DNA of 17,783 nt from JAIRTY01 sp050257395. Its GTDB lineage: Bacteria; Actinomycetota; Actinomycetes; Streptosporangiales; Streptosporangiaceae. The notes under the pieces were generated by a model, which did not search any database, was not told the origin of the DNA, and worked only from the letters and a program-made list of their open reading frames with translations. Of the stretch, positions 6,408 through 13,750 are shown piece after piece (the stretch's first letter is position 1; the number at the start of each line of letters is the position of its first letter). The position numbers and the translations under genes are program-made. The stretch spans positions 1 through 17,783 of the forward strand of contig JBLMWU010000335.1 in the NCBI GenBank assembly GCA_050257395.1. Reading direction: 5' to 3'.

Positions 6408-8918
6408 TCAGCCGGCCGCGGCGGCCGAGCGGGCGGTGAGGACCTGCCGCAGGATGGCCTGCTGCTGCAGCAGGACCGGGCGGGCCACCGGCGGGATGCC
6501 GTCGCCGGCCAGGGCGGCATCGGTGGCGGCGATCGTCTCCGCGTCGGCGAGGACCGCCGGGAACAGCGCCTCGGCGAGCCGCTGCGCGGTGCGCGGATCG
6601 TGGGCCGCGAGGGCGGGCAGGGCCTCGGTGAAGTACCGCTCGCGGTACGGCCGGAGGATGTCCTCCTGCCCGGGTACCCAGATGCCGCTGGCGTGCGCCT
6701 GCGCCAGCCGCCGGGACTGGCCGCTGGCCAGCGCCTCCGCCCACGCGGCTTCCTTGGCGGCCGGGTCGGGGCGCAGGGCCAGGCAGGTCGCGCGGTGCGC
6801 CGTCCCGCTGACCGGGTCGGCGGCCGCGTAGGCGTCGAGGTCCGCCCCGGTGGCCAGGTCGCGGGCTGCCAGGGCGGCGAGGATCTGGCCGCGCAGGTCC
6901 AGGCTGGCGGCCAGGCCGCTGGGCAGCGACGTCCCGGCCAGCCAGGCACGCAGCAGGCTGAGCTGGCTGTCGCTGTGGGCGCTGGCGGCGAAACCGGTGG
7001 CGAGTGCGCGCTGCGCGCGGCTGCCGGGCTGGGCCCGCTGCGCCGCCGCCAGCGCCGCGGCGGCTGTCCGCTCCCGCAGCCGGGCCCGCTGCGCCGGGGG
7101 TGCGTAGCAGTCGGCGGCGGTGGCCGCGTGGGCGAGGAGTTCGGCGATGCCCGGCGGCTGGCCGCGGCCGAGCCGGCTGGCCACCAGGCCGGTGAACCCC
7201 GCGGCGCTGAACTCGGCCGTGGTGACCATGTCCCAGGCCGCGTTCCAGCACACGGCCTCGGTCACCGGGTCACCCACGTCCATCCCGCACGCGGTCAGCG
7301 CCGCTAGCGACCGCTCGCCGAACCGGGTGCGGGCGAAGGTGAGGCCGCCGTCGTTCAGGATCAGCGCGTCCGGCGCGGGTGCCCCGGCCAGCTCGGGCAC
7401 GGTGGCCCGGCCGCGGGTCAGCGTCACGCTGATCCGGTCGCGGCGCCGCAGCCCGCCGCCGGCCCGCCCGTACACGCCGATCGCGACGCGGTGCGTGCGC
7501 CGGGGCGGCTGCTGGCTGATCGTGACCGACCCGATGGTGCCGCCGGGTGCCAGCGCCAGGTCGGGCTCCAGGATGTCCACGCCGGGGGTGCGCAGCCAGT
7601 CGTCCGCCCAGCCGGTCAGGTCCCGGCCGCTGGCCTGCGACCAGCAGCCGATGATGTCGGCCAGGCTGGTGGCGCCGCCGCCGTAGGTGGTGAGGTAGCT
7701 GCGCAGCCCGGCGCGCAGCGCGCTGTCGCCGATCAGGGCGGCGAGCTGGCGGATGGCGCTGGCGGCCTTGTTGTAGGTGATGGGGTAGGGCCGGGCCAGT
7801 GCGGCGTCCGCGTTCGCGACCGGGGCGCTGACCGGCTCGGTGCCGGGGAGGGTGTCGGTGCGGTAGGCGGCCGCCTGCTCCCGCATGATGAACTCGGCCC
7901 AGGCCGCGTCCTGCCCGAGCTCCTCCTGCGCCGCGGTGTAGCTGAGGTAGGTGGCCAGCGCCTCGGCCAGCCAGAGGTCGTCCCACCAGCGTCCCTCGAC
8001 CAGGCACCCGAACCACAGGTGGGCGGTTTCGTGAGCGAGCACCACCGCGACGAAGTCGTCGCCCGCCCCGGCCATCCGGTGCAGCAGCGACTCGCTGACC
8101 ATCATGACCCCGGGCAGCGACACCGCGAGCGCGCCGAGCTCCGGGGTGAACACGATGTCGTACTTCGGGAACGGGCACGCCACCCCGAGCAGCCGCTCGT
8201 AGAACGCCAGCACCCGGCGCACCAGGCCGCCGATCTCCGCCAGGCCCGGCGACCCGGCCAGCCCGGGCCGGCAGCGGACGCTGAGGCCGACCTCGCCGCC
8301 GGCGCCGCGGTAGCGGTCTGCCCACTGCGTGACGTAGGGGCCCGCGCACAGCGCCAGCTCGTACGCCTTCATCCCGGGCACCGTGGCGAACCGCCACACC
8401 CCGGCCTCACCGGCGGGCGGCCGGCTGGTCACCGCGCCGTTGGCGATGCACTCCCAGCCCGCTGGCGCGGTCACCGCCAGCGTGAAGTCCGCCCGCAGAT
8501 CCGGCTGGTCGAAGCAGCAGAAGACGGCCGGGGCGTAGGTCGGGAAGCAGTTGCCCAGGACATACGTTCCGCCGTCCGCCGGATCGGTGAACCATGAGAG
8601 AGCCGGGCCGCTGGCGGAACGGGGCGACTGCGCGCTGACCGTCAGCGCGTTCGCGGCCGCCAGCCCGTCCAGCCGCAGCCGCCCGCCGGCCAGGGCCGCC
8701 TGGCCCAGCGGCCGCCCGTTCAGCGCCGCCCCGGTCATCGCGGCCATGGTCAGGTCCGCGAACCCGGTGGCCCCCGGCTCCCGGCAGGAGAACCGGATGT
8801 CGGACCGGGAACTGACCACGCCGGGATCGGCGCCGAAGTCGAGGGCCACCGCGTAGGACCCGACCTGCAGGAGGGCCGCCCGTGCCGCGGCTTCCGCTTC
8901 CGTCAGCCCGCCAGCCAC
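6408..8918 (-). CDS. M1 family aminopeptidase N-like protein with degenerate GAMEN motif
   Basis: This 836-residue protein matches the Streptomyces-type PepN layout. It has an N-terminal beta domain starting LTEAEAAARAALLQVGSYAV, the AVFCCFDQPDL block (131-141) and a thermolysin-like domain with zinc site HETAH (296-300) plus E319 exactly 18 residues later. The catalytic Tyr382 is in TYNKAAS, and a long alpha-helical ERAP-like C-terminal domain follows. The GAMEN motif, whose Glu anchors the substrate N terminus, is absent: the aligned place reads ELGALAVSLPGVMMVSE (260-276). The usual NE(S/G)FA after the tryptophan-rich helix is AEALA. Zinc binding looks intact, but exopeptidase recognition should be altered, so it may be a specialised or inactive paralogue. 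GTG start with AGGA seven bases upstream; nine bases after the kinase stop, last gene of a three-gene operon. No signal peptide, so cytosolic. Confidence 0.87.
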   Translation of the reverse strand: MAGGLTEAEAAARAALLQVGSYAVALDFGADPGVVSSRSDIRFSCREPGATGFADLTMAAMTGAALNGRPLGQAALAGGRLRLDGLAAANALTVSAQSPRSASGPALSWFTDPADGGTYVLGNCFPTYAPAVFCCFDQPDLRADFTLAVTAPAGWECIANGAVTSRPPAGEAGVWRFATVPGMKAYELALCAGPYVTQWADRYRGAGGEVGLSVRCRPGLAGSPGLAEIGGLVRRVLAFYERLLGVACPFPKYDIVFTPELGALAVSLPGVMMVSESLLHRMAGAGDDFVAVVLAHETAHLWFGCLVEGRWWDDLWLAEALATYLSYTAAQEELGQDAAWAEFIMREQAAAYRTDTLPGTEPVSAPVANADAALARPYPITYNKAASAIRQLAALIGDSALRAGLRSYLTTYGGGATSLADIIGCWSQASGRDLTGWADDWLRTPGVDILEPDLALAPGGTIGSVTISQQPPRRTHRVAIGVYGRAGGGLRRRDRISVTLTRGRATVPELAGAPAPDALILNDGGLTFARTRFGERSLAALTACGMDVGDPVTEAVCWNAAWDMVTTAEFSAAGFTGLVASRLGRGQPPGIAELLAHAATAADCYAPPAQRARLRERTAAAALAAAQRAQPGSRAQRALATGFAASAHSDSQLSLLRAWLAGTSLPSGLAASLDLRGQILAALAARDLATGADLDAYAAADPVSGTAHRATCLALRPDPAAKEAAWAEALASGQSRRLAQAHASGIWVPGQEDILRPYRERYFTEALPALAAHDPRTAQRLAEALFPAVLADAETIAATDAALAGDGIPPVARPVLLQQQAILRQVLTARSAAAAG

Positions 8919-8927
8919 CCGGGCATC

Positions 8928-9434
8928 CTACGGCCGCGGGCGCTGTGCGGGCGCTGGCGGGCCGGCCAGGGCCGCCAGCCGGTCCACCACCTCGGCCAGC
9001 GGCGCGCGGGTGTCGATCTCGAGGGTGGCGGAGGAGCGCAGCAGCGGCTCGACCGCGGCCGTGTCGGCCACGATCCGGCCGCGTTCCTTTGCTGTCTTGC
9101 CGAAGGGGTTGCCGCCGCGGGCCGCGATGCGCTCGAGCATGACCGCCAGGGGGGCGCTGAGCAGGACGATCTCGCGGAACCTGGGGTAGAAGGCGCGCTG
9201 GTTCCACACGGTGCCGCCGATGAACAGCGGCGCGCCGGACCGCTCGTGCCCGGCGATCAGGTCGTCGATCAGGTCCTCCCGCCACTGCCGCTCCACGCCG
9301 CCGCCGGGGGCGGGAACCAGCTCGATCCACCCGCCGGCGTCGGTGTCCACCGCCGCGTAGCCGCGCTGCCGCAGCTGGCCCAGCGCCGCCGATTTGCCCG
9401 TCCCGGACATCCCGGTGATCAGGATCACCGCCAT
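8928..9434 (-). CDS. P-loop small kinase/AAA-type ATPase of unknown substrate
   Basis: This 168-residue protein begins ILITGMSGTGKS with a Walker A at residues 8-15, followed by DTDAGGW (30-36), where shikimate/adenylate-type kinases keep their substrate-binding Asp. LFIGGTVWNQRAFYPRF looks like a core strand and lid-proximal segment, and REIVLLSAPLAVMLERI is the usual strand-helix unit before the Arg-rich lid (about 110-135). Size and order fit the nucleoside/shikimate-kinase-like NMP kinase fold. Similar actinobacterial proteins are annotated only as AAA family ATPases. It sits between a GNAT gene (four-base gap upstream) and the aminopeptidase gene (nine-base gap downstream), so it is co-transcribed with both. 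The substrate is unknown; a small-molecule phosphotransferase is the best guess. Confidence 0.8.
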   Translation of the reverse strand: MAVILITGMSGTGKSAALGQLRQRGYAAVDTDAGGWIELVPAPGGGVERQWREDLIDDLIAGHERSGAPLFIGGTVWNQRAFYPRFREIVLLSAPLAVMLERIAARGGNPFGKTAKERGRIVADTAAVEPLLRSSATLEIDTRAPLAEVVDRLAALAGPPAPAQRPRP

Positions 9435-9438
9435 GGCG

Positions 9439-9999
9439 TCAGCGGATCAGGTACCGGCGAACGGGCGTGACCTGGCCCGGGATCACGTTCACCGAGTCGA
9501 GCTCGCCGCCGCAGGCCTCGATGACCCGGGCGGAGCCGGTGTTGTCGTCGTCGCAGGTGACCAGGACCGGGTCGGCGCCGTAGGCGCGGGCGATGACCAG
9601 GGCCTGGCGGAGGATCTCGGTCGCGTAGCCGCGCCGCCGGTGCCGCGGCAGGACGCCGTAGCCGATGTGGCCGCCTTCGACCATGAGGGACTCGTTGAGC
9701 TCGTGCCGGATCGACGCCCGGCCGACGATCTGCCCGCCGGCGTCGGCTACCAGGAAGGTCGAGGGCACCAGCCCGGGCGGCACGCGCGCACCCGCCCGGT
9801 GGTCCGCCAGCGCCTGCAGGTACGCGGGCCACGGCATGCCCGGCAGGTACCCGAGGCCGAACGTGTGCCCCTCCGCCGCCATCGCCTGGTGCGCGGCGAG
9901 GAACGCGGCCTCCTCGTCACGGCGCAGCGGCCGCAGCCGCAGCGCGGCCGCCGGTGGCGGCGCGGGCGCGGCTCCCGGGGCGGGTTCGCTGGCAGGCAC
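9439..9999 (-). CDS. GNAT family N-acetyltransferase
   Basis: This 186-residue protein begins with an Ala/Pro-rich tail (residues 1-19). The GNAT fold follows: LRLRPLRRDEEAAF (20-33), the core strand FLVADAGGQIVGRASIRHEL (82-101), motif A VLPRHRRRGYATEILRQAL (116-134) with acetyl-CoA-binding RRRGYA, then VLVTCDDDNTGSARVIEACGG (145-165). The strand GGHIGYGV before motif A and the C-terminal VRRYLIR resemble YedL/YkwB-type acetyltransferases. The acceptor is not deducible. The GTG start has no Shine-Dalgarno but lies six bases after a TAGCCT hexamer (minus strand, 10006-10011), suggesting leaderless transcription. It is the first gene of the operon with the P-loop kinase and the M1 peptidase, and is divergent from the GntR regulator. 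A downstream start near residue 20 is possible. Confidence 0.85.
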   Translation of the reverse strand: MPASEPAPGAAPAPPPAAALRLRPLRRDEEAAFLAAHQAMAAEGHTFGLGYLPGMPWPAYLQALADHRAGARVPPGLVPSTFLVADAGGQIVGRASIRHELNESLMVEGGHIGYGVLPRHRRRGYATEILRQALVIARAYGADPVLVTCDDDNTGSARVIEACGGELDSVNVIPGQVTPVRRYLIR

Positions 10000-10095
10000 G
10001 GGCCCAGGCTAGCCAGCCCCGTCCCGGCGGCTCCATCGGTTTTCCGGGTGCCCGGCTTGCGGGCGCCAGCTGGGTGGCTCCCCGCCGGGTCCTGA

Positions 10096-10125
10096 TTGAC
10101 AGCCGGCCGGTCCGCCCGGCAGGCT
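10096..10125 (+). promoter_or_regulatory. Promoter of the gntR-led sugar-acid operon
   Basis: A perfect TTGACA (-35) is at 10096-10101. After 18 bases comes CAGGCT (10120-10125), a weak -10 that keeps the second-position A and final T. Transcription would start at about 10131-10136, at or within the first codons of the regulator, giving a leaderless message. Confidence 0.55.
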
Positions 10126-10126
10126 C

Positions 10127-10885
10127 GTGTATGAGATGTCATATACGATTTCGCCGCCCGGGCCCGGCGGGCGCTTCCTGGACGGGTCGGCGGGCGCCAT
10201 CCCGTCACGGACCGAGGCCGTGCTGGCGGCCATCCGGCACGCGATCCTCGCCGGGGAGATGAAGCCCGGCCAGGGCCTGGTCGAGGCCGAGCTGGCGCAG
10301 CGGCTCGGGGTGTCCAAGACACCGGTGCGCGAAGCGCTCAAGACGCTGGCGGGCAGCGGGCTGGTCACCATGAGCCCGTACCGGGGCGCGGCGGTCCGGC
10401 TGATCGACCCGGCGACCGCGGCCGCCCTCTACGACCTGCGGCTGCTGCTGGAGCCCGAGGCCGTCCGCCGGGCCGTCGCCAGCGGGGCCGGCCTGGCCCC
10501 CGCCACCGCCGCGCTGGCCCGGGCCGACGCCGCCGCCGGTGATGCCGAGCGCAGCCTGGCCAACCGGGAATTCCACCGCGCCCTGTACGCGGGCTGCGGC
10601 AACCCGCTGCTCGTGCAGACCCTCGACGGCCTGCGCGACCAGACCGCGCTGGTGTCCGCGGCGGCCTGGCGGCAGGAAGAGCAGCAGGCAGCGGCGCCGG
10701 ACGGCGACCGCCCGGTCCAGGGCTGGCAGCGGGAAGCCGCCGAGCACCGGGCCATCCTGTCCGCCGCCGGGCAGGGCGACGCCGGGCTGGCCGGCCGGCT
10801 GCTGCGCGAGCACATCAGCCAGTTCGCCGCCCGGCACTTCCCGCAGGCTGCGCCGGCCGTGCTGGGCGGCAGGAAAACCCGATGA
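10127..10885 (+). CDS. GntR family transcriptional regulator, FCD (FadR) subfamily
   Basis: The protein has 252 residues from GTG 10127; ATG 10136, three codons later, is equally plausible. The winged helix-turn-helix covers about residues 26-92: AELAQRLGVSKTPVREALKT is the recognition region and GLVTMSPYRGAAV the wing. The FCD ligand domain (about 98-235) keeps the metal/ligand histidines in EFHRALYAGCGNPLL (H150), EHRAILSAAGQGD (H207) and LLREHISQF (H229). Such regulators repress operons for sugar acids, and release DNA on binding the acid or a breakdown product. Here it leads the catabolic genes (dapA-family gene 40 bases downstream), with a TTGACA promoter and a palindrome over its start, so autorepression and control of the operon are likely. 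The inducer is probably a uronate, aldarate or 2-keto-3-deoxy acid. The ligand is inferred. Confidence 0.92.
   Translation: MYEMSYTISPPGPGGRFLDGSAGAIPSRTEAVLAAIRHAILAGEMKPGQGLVEAELAQRLGVSKTPVREALKTLAGSGLVTMSPYRGAAVRLIDPATAAALYDLRLLLEPEAVRRAVASGAGLAPATAALARADAAAGDAERSLANREFHRALYAGCGNPLLVQTLDGLRDQTALVSAAAWRQEEQQAAAPDGDRPVQGWQREAAEHRAILSAAGQGDAGLAGRLLREHISQFAARHFPQAAPAVLGGRKTR
10130..10143. promoter_or_regulatory. Candidate GntR operator overlapping the regulator's start
   Basis: TATGA-GATG-TCATA is a perfect five-base inverted repeat with a four-base spacer, AT-rich against the background. It is placed at the predicted transcription start of the operon and over the candidate start codons. FCD-type GntR dimers bind short inverted repeats of this size, so it is the natural autoregulatory operator. 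No second copy was noticed elsewhere in the window. Confidence 0.5.
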
Positions 10886-10897
10886 CCCCGGATCCCG

Positions 10898-10913
10898 CGG
10901 CCGGGCCCGGCCG
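10898..10913. repeat. GC-rich 16-base palindrome in the gntR-dapA family spacer
   Basis: CGGCCGGGCCCGGCCG is its own reverse complement and lies just upstream of the GGAAGGAGG ribosome binding site of the next gene. It could form a hairpin that tempers transcription or translation between regulator and enzymes, but such palindromes also arise easily at this GC content. Confidence 0.25.
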
Positions 10914-10925
10914 GAAGGAGGCCCC

Positions 10926-11852
10926 GTGAGCCTGGACCCCGCCCTGGCCGCCGAGCTGCGGCAGGCGCTGGCCACCGTCGCCGCCATCCCGGTCACCCCG
11001 TTCGGGCCGGACGGGGCGCCCGACTGGGACGCGCACGCCCGGATCATCGGCCGGCTGCTGGACGCCGGCATCACCCTGGTCACGCCGAACGGCAACACCG
11101 GGGAGTTCTCCACCCTGACCGCGGCGGAAGCGCGGCAGGCGGCGGAGTCCGCGGCGGCGGCCTGCGCGGGCCGCGCCGAGGTGCTGGCCGGGGTGGGGCT
11201 CGACATCCCGGGCGCGATCGCGGCCGGGGAGCACGCCCGGGCCGCGGGCGCGCGGATGATCATGGTGCACCAGCCCACCAGCCCGTACCTGTCCGCGGAC
11301 GGCTGGGTGGACTACCACCGGGCCATCGCGGGCGCGCTGCCCGGCCTCGGCGTGGTGCTGTACATCCGGGACCCGCGGATCACCGGGCACCACATCGCCC
11401 GGCTGGCCGACGCCTGCCCGAACGTGCTCGGCGTCAAGTACGGCGTCCGCGACCCGGTGCTGATGGCCGCGGTCGCCCGGGACGCCGGGCTGGACCGCTT
11501 CACCTGGCTGGCCGGGCTCGCCGAGCTGACCGCCCCGGCCTGCTGGACCGCGGGCGCCACCGGGTTCACCTCCGGGCTGGTCAACGTGGCCCCGCAGCTC
11601 GCCCTGGCCATGCTGGGCTCGCTGCGCGACGGCGACCTGGCCGGCGCGATGAAAGTCTGGGAGCAGGCCCGGCCGTTCGAGGAACTGCGGGCCGCGGACT
11701 CCTCCGCTGACAACGTCAGCGTGGTCAAGGAGGCCCTGGCCCAGCTCGGGCTGTGCCGCGCGGACGTGCGCCCGCCCAGCCATCAGGTGTCCCCGCAGGT
11801 GCGCGGGCAGATATCGGACATCCTCGCCACCTGGGGGATGGGCCGGTCATGA
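10926..11852 (+). CDS. DapA-family 2-keto-3-deoxy sugar-acid dehydratase/aldolase
   Basis: This 308-residue class I aldolase-fold protein has the Schiff-base Lys171 in NVLGVKYG and Tyr146 in GVVLYIRD. The substrate loop reads GNTGEF (56-61) instead of the GTTGE of true dihydrodipicolinate synthases, which argues against lysine synthesis. Family members of this type act on 5-dehydro-4-deoxyglucarate or L-2-keto-3-deoxyarabonate, dehydrating (and for hexarates decarboxylating) them to 2-oxoglutarate semialdehyde, the substrate of the aldehyde dehydrogenase encoded further down. Others are aldolases. The GTG start has an excellent GAAGGAGG ribosome binding site four bases upstream. The stop overlaps the start of the IlvD-family gene (ATGA), so dehydratase and this enzyme are made together, consecutive steps of one pathway. 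Which keto-deoxy acid it prefers cannot be read from sequence. Confidence 0.88.
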   Translation: MSLDPALAAELRQALATVAAIPVTPFGPDGAPDWDAHARIIGRLLDAGITLVTPNGNTGEFSTLTAAEARQAAESAAAACAGRAEVLAGVGLDIPGAIAAGEHARAAGARMIMVHQPTSPYLSADGWVDYHRAIAGALPGLGVVLYIRDPRITGHHIARLADACPNVLGVKYGVRDPVLMAAVARDAGLDRFTWLAGLAELTAPACWTAGATGFTSGLVNVAPQLALAMLGSLRDGDLAGAMKVWEQARPFEELRAADSSADNVSVVKEALAQLGLCRADVRPPSHQVSPQVRGQISDILATWGMGRS

Positions 11853-13681
11853 GGGAGGACCGGCCCGGTGGGACCGGCCCGGCGGCCGCTGCAACTGGCC
11901 AGGCCCCAGCGCTGGCCAGCCCGGGTGGCCGCCGGGATCCGGCCCGGCTGCGCAGTACTGACCCGGCGCGATTGCGCAGTGCCGCCTGGTTCGCCGGCGA
12001 CGGGCTGCGTGCCTTCAGCCACCGCTCCCGGATGCGCCAGCTCGGTCTCGGCGCCGCCGAGCACATGGGCAAGCCGGTCATCGCGATCCTCAACACCTGG
12101 TCGGAGCTGAACCCCTGCCATATGCACCTGCGCGAGCGGGCGGAGCAGGTCAAGCGGGGGGTGTGGGAGGCGGGCGGTTTCCCGGCCGAGTTCGGCGTCG
12201 CCACCTTGTCGGAGACCTACTGCAAGCCGACCCCGATGATGTACCGCAACCTGCTCGCCATGGAGGCCGAGGAGATCCTGCGGTCCTACCCCGCCGACGG
12301 GGCCGTGCTGATGGGCGGCTGCGACAAGACCACGCCCGCGCTGCTGATGGCGGCCGCCAGCGCGGGCCTGCCCGCCATCTACGTCCCGGCCGGGCCGATG
12401 CTGCGCGGCAACTACCGCGGCCAGCCGGTCGGCAGCGGCACCGACATGTGGAAGTTCTGGGACGACGCGCGGGCGGGCGAGATCGGCGAGTGCGAGCTGG
12501 CCGACCTCGAATGCGGCATCGCCCGGTCGCCGGGCCACTGCATGACCATGGGCACCGCGTCCACCATGACCTCGGCCGCCGAGGTGCTGGGCATGACGCT
12601 GCCCGGCGCCGCGTCCATCCCGGCGGTGGACTCCGCGCACTACCGGATGGCGGCCGAAAGCGGCCGCCGCATCGTGGACATGGTCTGGGAGGGGCTCACC
12701 CCGGGGCGGGTGCTCACCCGGGAGGCGTTCGAGGACGCGGTCGCCGCCGTGCTCGCCCTGGGCGGCTCCACCAACGCGGTCATCCACCTGATCGCCATGG
12801 CCGGGCGCTGCGGCGTGCCGCTGACCCTGGGCGACTTCGACGCCATCTCCCGGCGGGTGCCGGTGCTCGCCAACATCCGGCCCACCGGCGAGTTCCTGAT
12901 GGAGGACTTCTACTACGCCGGCGGGCTGCCCGCGCTGCTGGCCCGGCTGGCCACCGTGCCCGGCGCCCTGCACACCGGGCGGCTGACCGTCAGCGGGCGC
13001 ACCCTGGGTGAGCAGCTGGCGGGCGCGGAGGTGCGCAACCCCGACGTCATCCGTTCCCCCGGCCGGCCGCTGTCGGCGGAGGCCGGGCTGGCCGTGCTGC
13101 ACGGCAACCTCGCCCCCGGCGGCGCGGTCATCAAGCACACCGCCGCCGACCCCGCGCTGCTCAAGCACTCAGGCCCGGCGGTGGTGTTCGACAGCTATCC
13201 CGAGCTCCGGCAGCGCATCAACGACCCGGCGCTGGCCATCACCCCGGACTCGGTGCTGGTGCTGCGCGGGGCCGGGCCCAAGGGCGGCCCCGGCATGCCC
13301 GAGTACGGGATGCTGCCGATCCCGGACTACCTGCTCGCCCGCGGCGTGCGCGACATGGTGCGGGTCTCCGACGCCCGGATGAGCGGCACCAGCTACGGCG
13401 CCTGCGTGCTGCACGTGGCGCCGGAGTCCCACGTCGGCGGGCCGCTCGCGCTCGTCCGCACCGGCGACGTCATCACCCTCGACGTGGCACAGCGCCTGCT
13501 GCGGCTCGAAGTGGACGACACCGAGCTGGCGCGCCGCCGCGCCGCCTGGCAGCCCCCGCCGGAGCGGTACGGCCGCGGCTACGGCGCCCTGTACTCCGAG
13601 CATGTCACCCAGGCCGACCAGGGCTGCGACTTCGAGTTCCTGTCCCGGCCCGGGGCCACCCCCGACCCGGACCCGCGGTGA
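11849..13681 (+). CDS. IlvD/Edd-family sugar-acid dehydratase (L-arabinonate/D-xylonate dehydratase type)
   Basis: This 610-residue protein keeps the three iron-sulfur ligand cysteines: C90 (ELNPCHMHL), C158 (MGGCDKTTP) and C231 (PGHCMTMGTASTM). The conserved catalytic Ser512 is in SDARMSGTSYG. Blocks such as AVLMGGCDKTTPALLMAAAS, VGSGTDMWKFWDDARAGEI, FYYAGGLPALLARL and the C-terminal HVTQADQGCDFEFL resemble the Rhizobium L-arabonate and related xylonate dehydratases more than IlvD itself. The family removes water from C2-C3 of sugar acids, giving 2-keto-3-deoxy acids. The ATG overlaps the dapA-family stop by four bases. Ahead of the family core (about residue 42) is an Ala/Pro/Gly-rich extension ending in a seven-residue tandem repeat, DPARLRS-T-DPARLRS. 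With Udh beside it, the substrate could be an aldarate instead of a pentonate. Confidence 0.9.
   Translation: MREDRPGGTGPAAAATGQAPALASPGGRRDPARLRSTDPARLRSAAWFAGDGLRAFSHRSRMRQLGLGAAEHMGKPVIAILNTWSELNPCHMHLRERAEQVKRGVWEAGGFPAEFGVATLSETYCKPTPMMYRNLLAMEAEEILRSYPADGAVLMGGCDKTTPALLMAAASAGLPAIYVPAGPMLRGNYRGQPVGSGTDMWKFWDDARAGEIGECELADLECGIARSPGHCMTMGTASTMTSAAEVLGMTLPGAASIPAVDSAHYRMAAESGRRIVDMVWEGLTPGRVLTREAFEDAVAAVLALGGSTNAVIHLIAMAGRCGVPLTLGDFDAISRRVPVLANIRPTGEFLMEDFYYAGGLPALLARLATVPGALHTGRLTVSGRTLGEQLAGAEVRNPDVIRSPGRPLSAEAGLAVLHGNLAPGGAVIKHTAADPALLKHSGPAVVFDSYPELRQRINDPALAITPDSVLVLRGAGPKGGPGMPEYGMLPIPDYLLARGVRDMVRVSDARMSGTSYGACVLHVAPESHVGGPLALVRTGDVITLDVAQRLLRLEVDDTELARRRAAWQPPPERYGRGYGALYSEHVTQADQGCDFEFLSRPGATPDPDPR
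11936..11980 (+). repeat. In-frame tandem duplication of seven codons in the dehydratase N terminus
   Basis: Two copies encoding DPARLRS (11936-11956 and 11960-11980) are separated by one Thr codon. The copies differ at several synonymous positions, so the duplication is not fresh. The second copy aligns with the normal beginning of the enzyme family. Confidence 0.7.
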
Positions 13682-13750
13682 GGCACCCCCGCCGGCCCGC
13701 CCCCAGCTGCCGGGCGGCATCGGCGCCGCCGGCGACCCGGAGGTGATCAC

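Noticed and set aside
4316..6949. 877-codon open frame on the minus strand
   Set aside because: It is antisense to the translational GTPase, is Arg/Pro/His-rich low complexity without any domain, and ends by crossing the convergent terminator; an artefact of high GC third positions.
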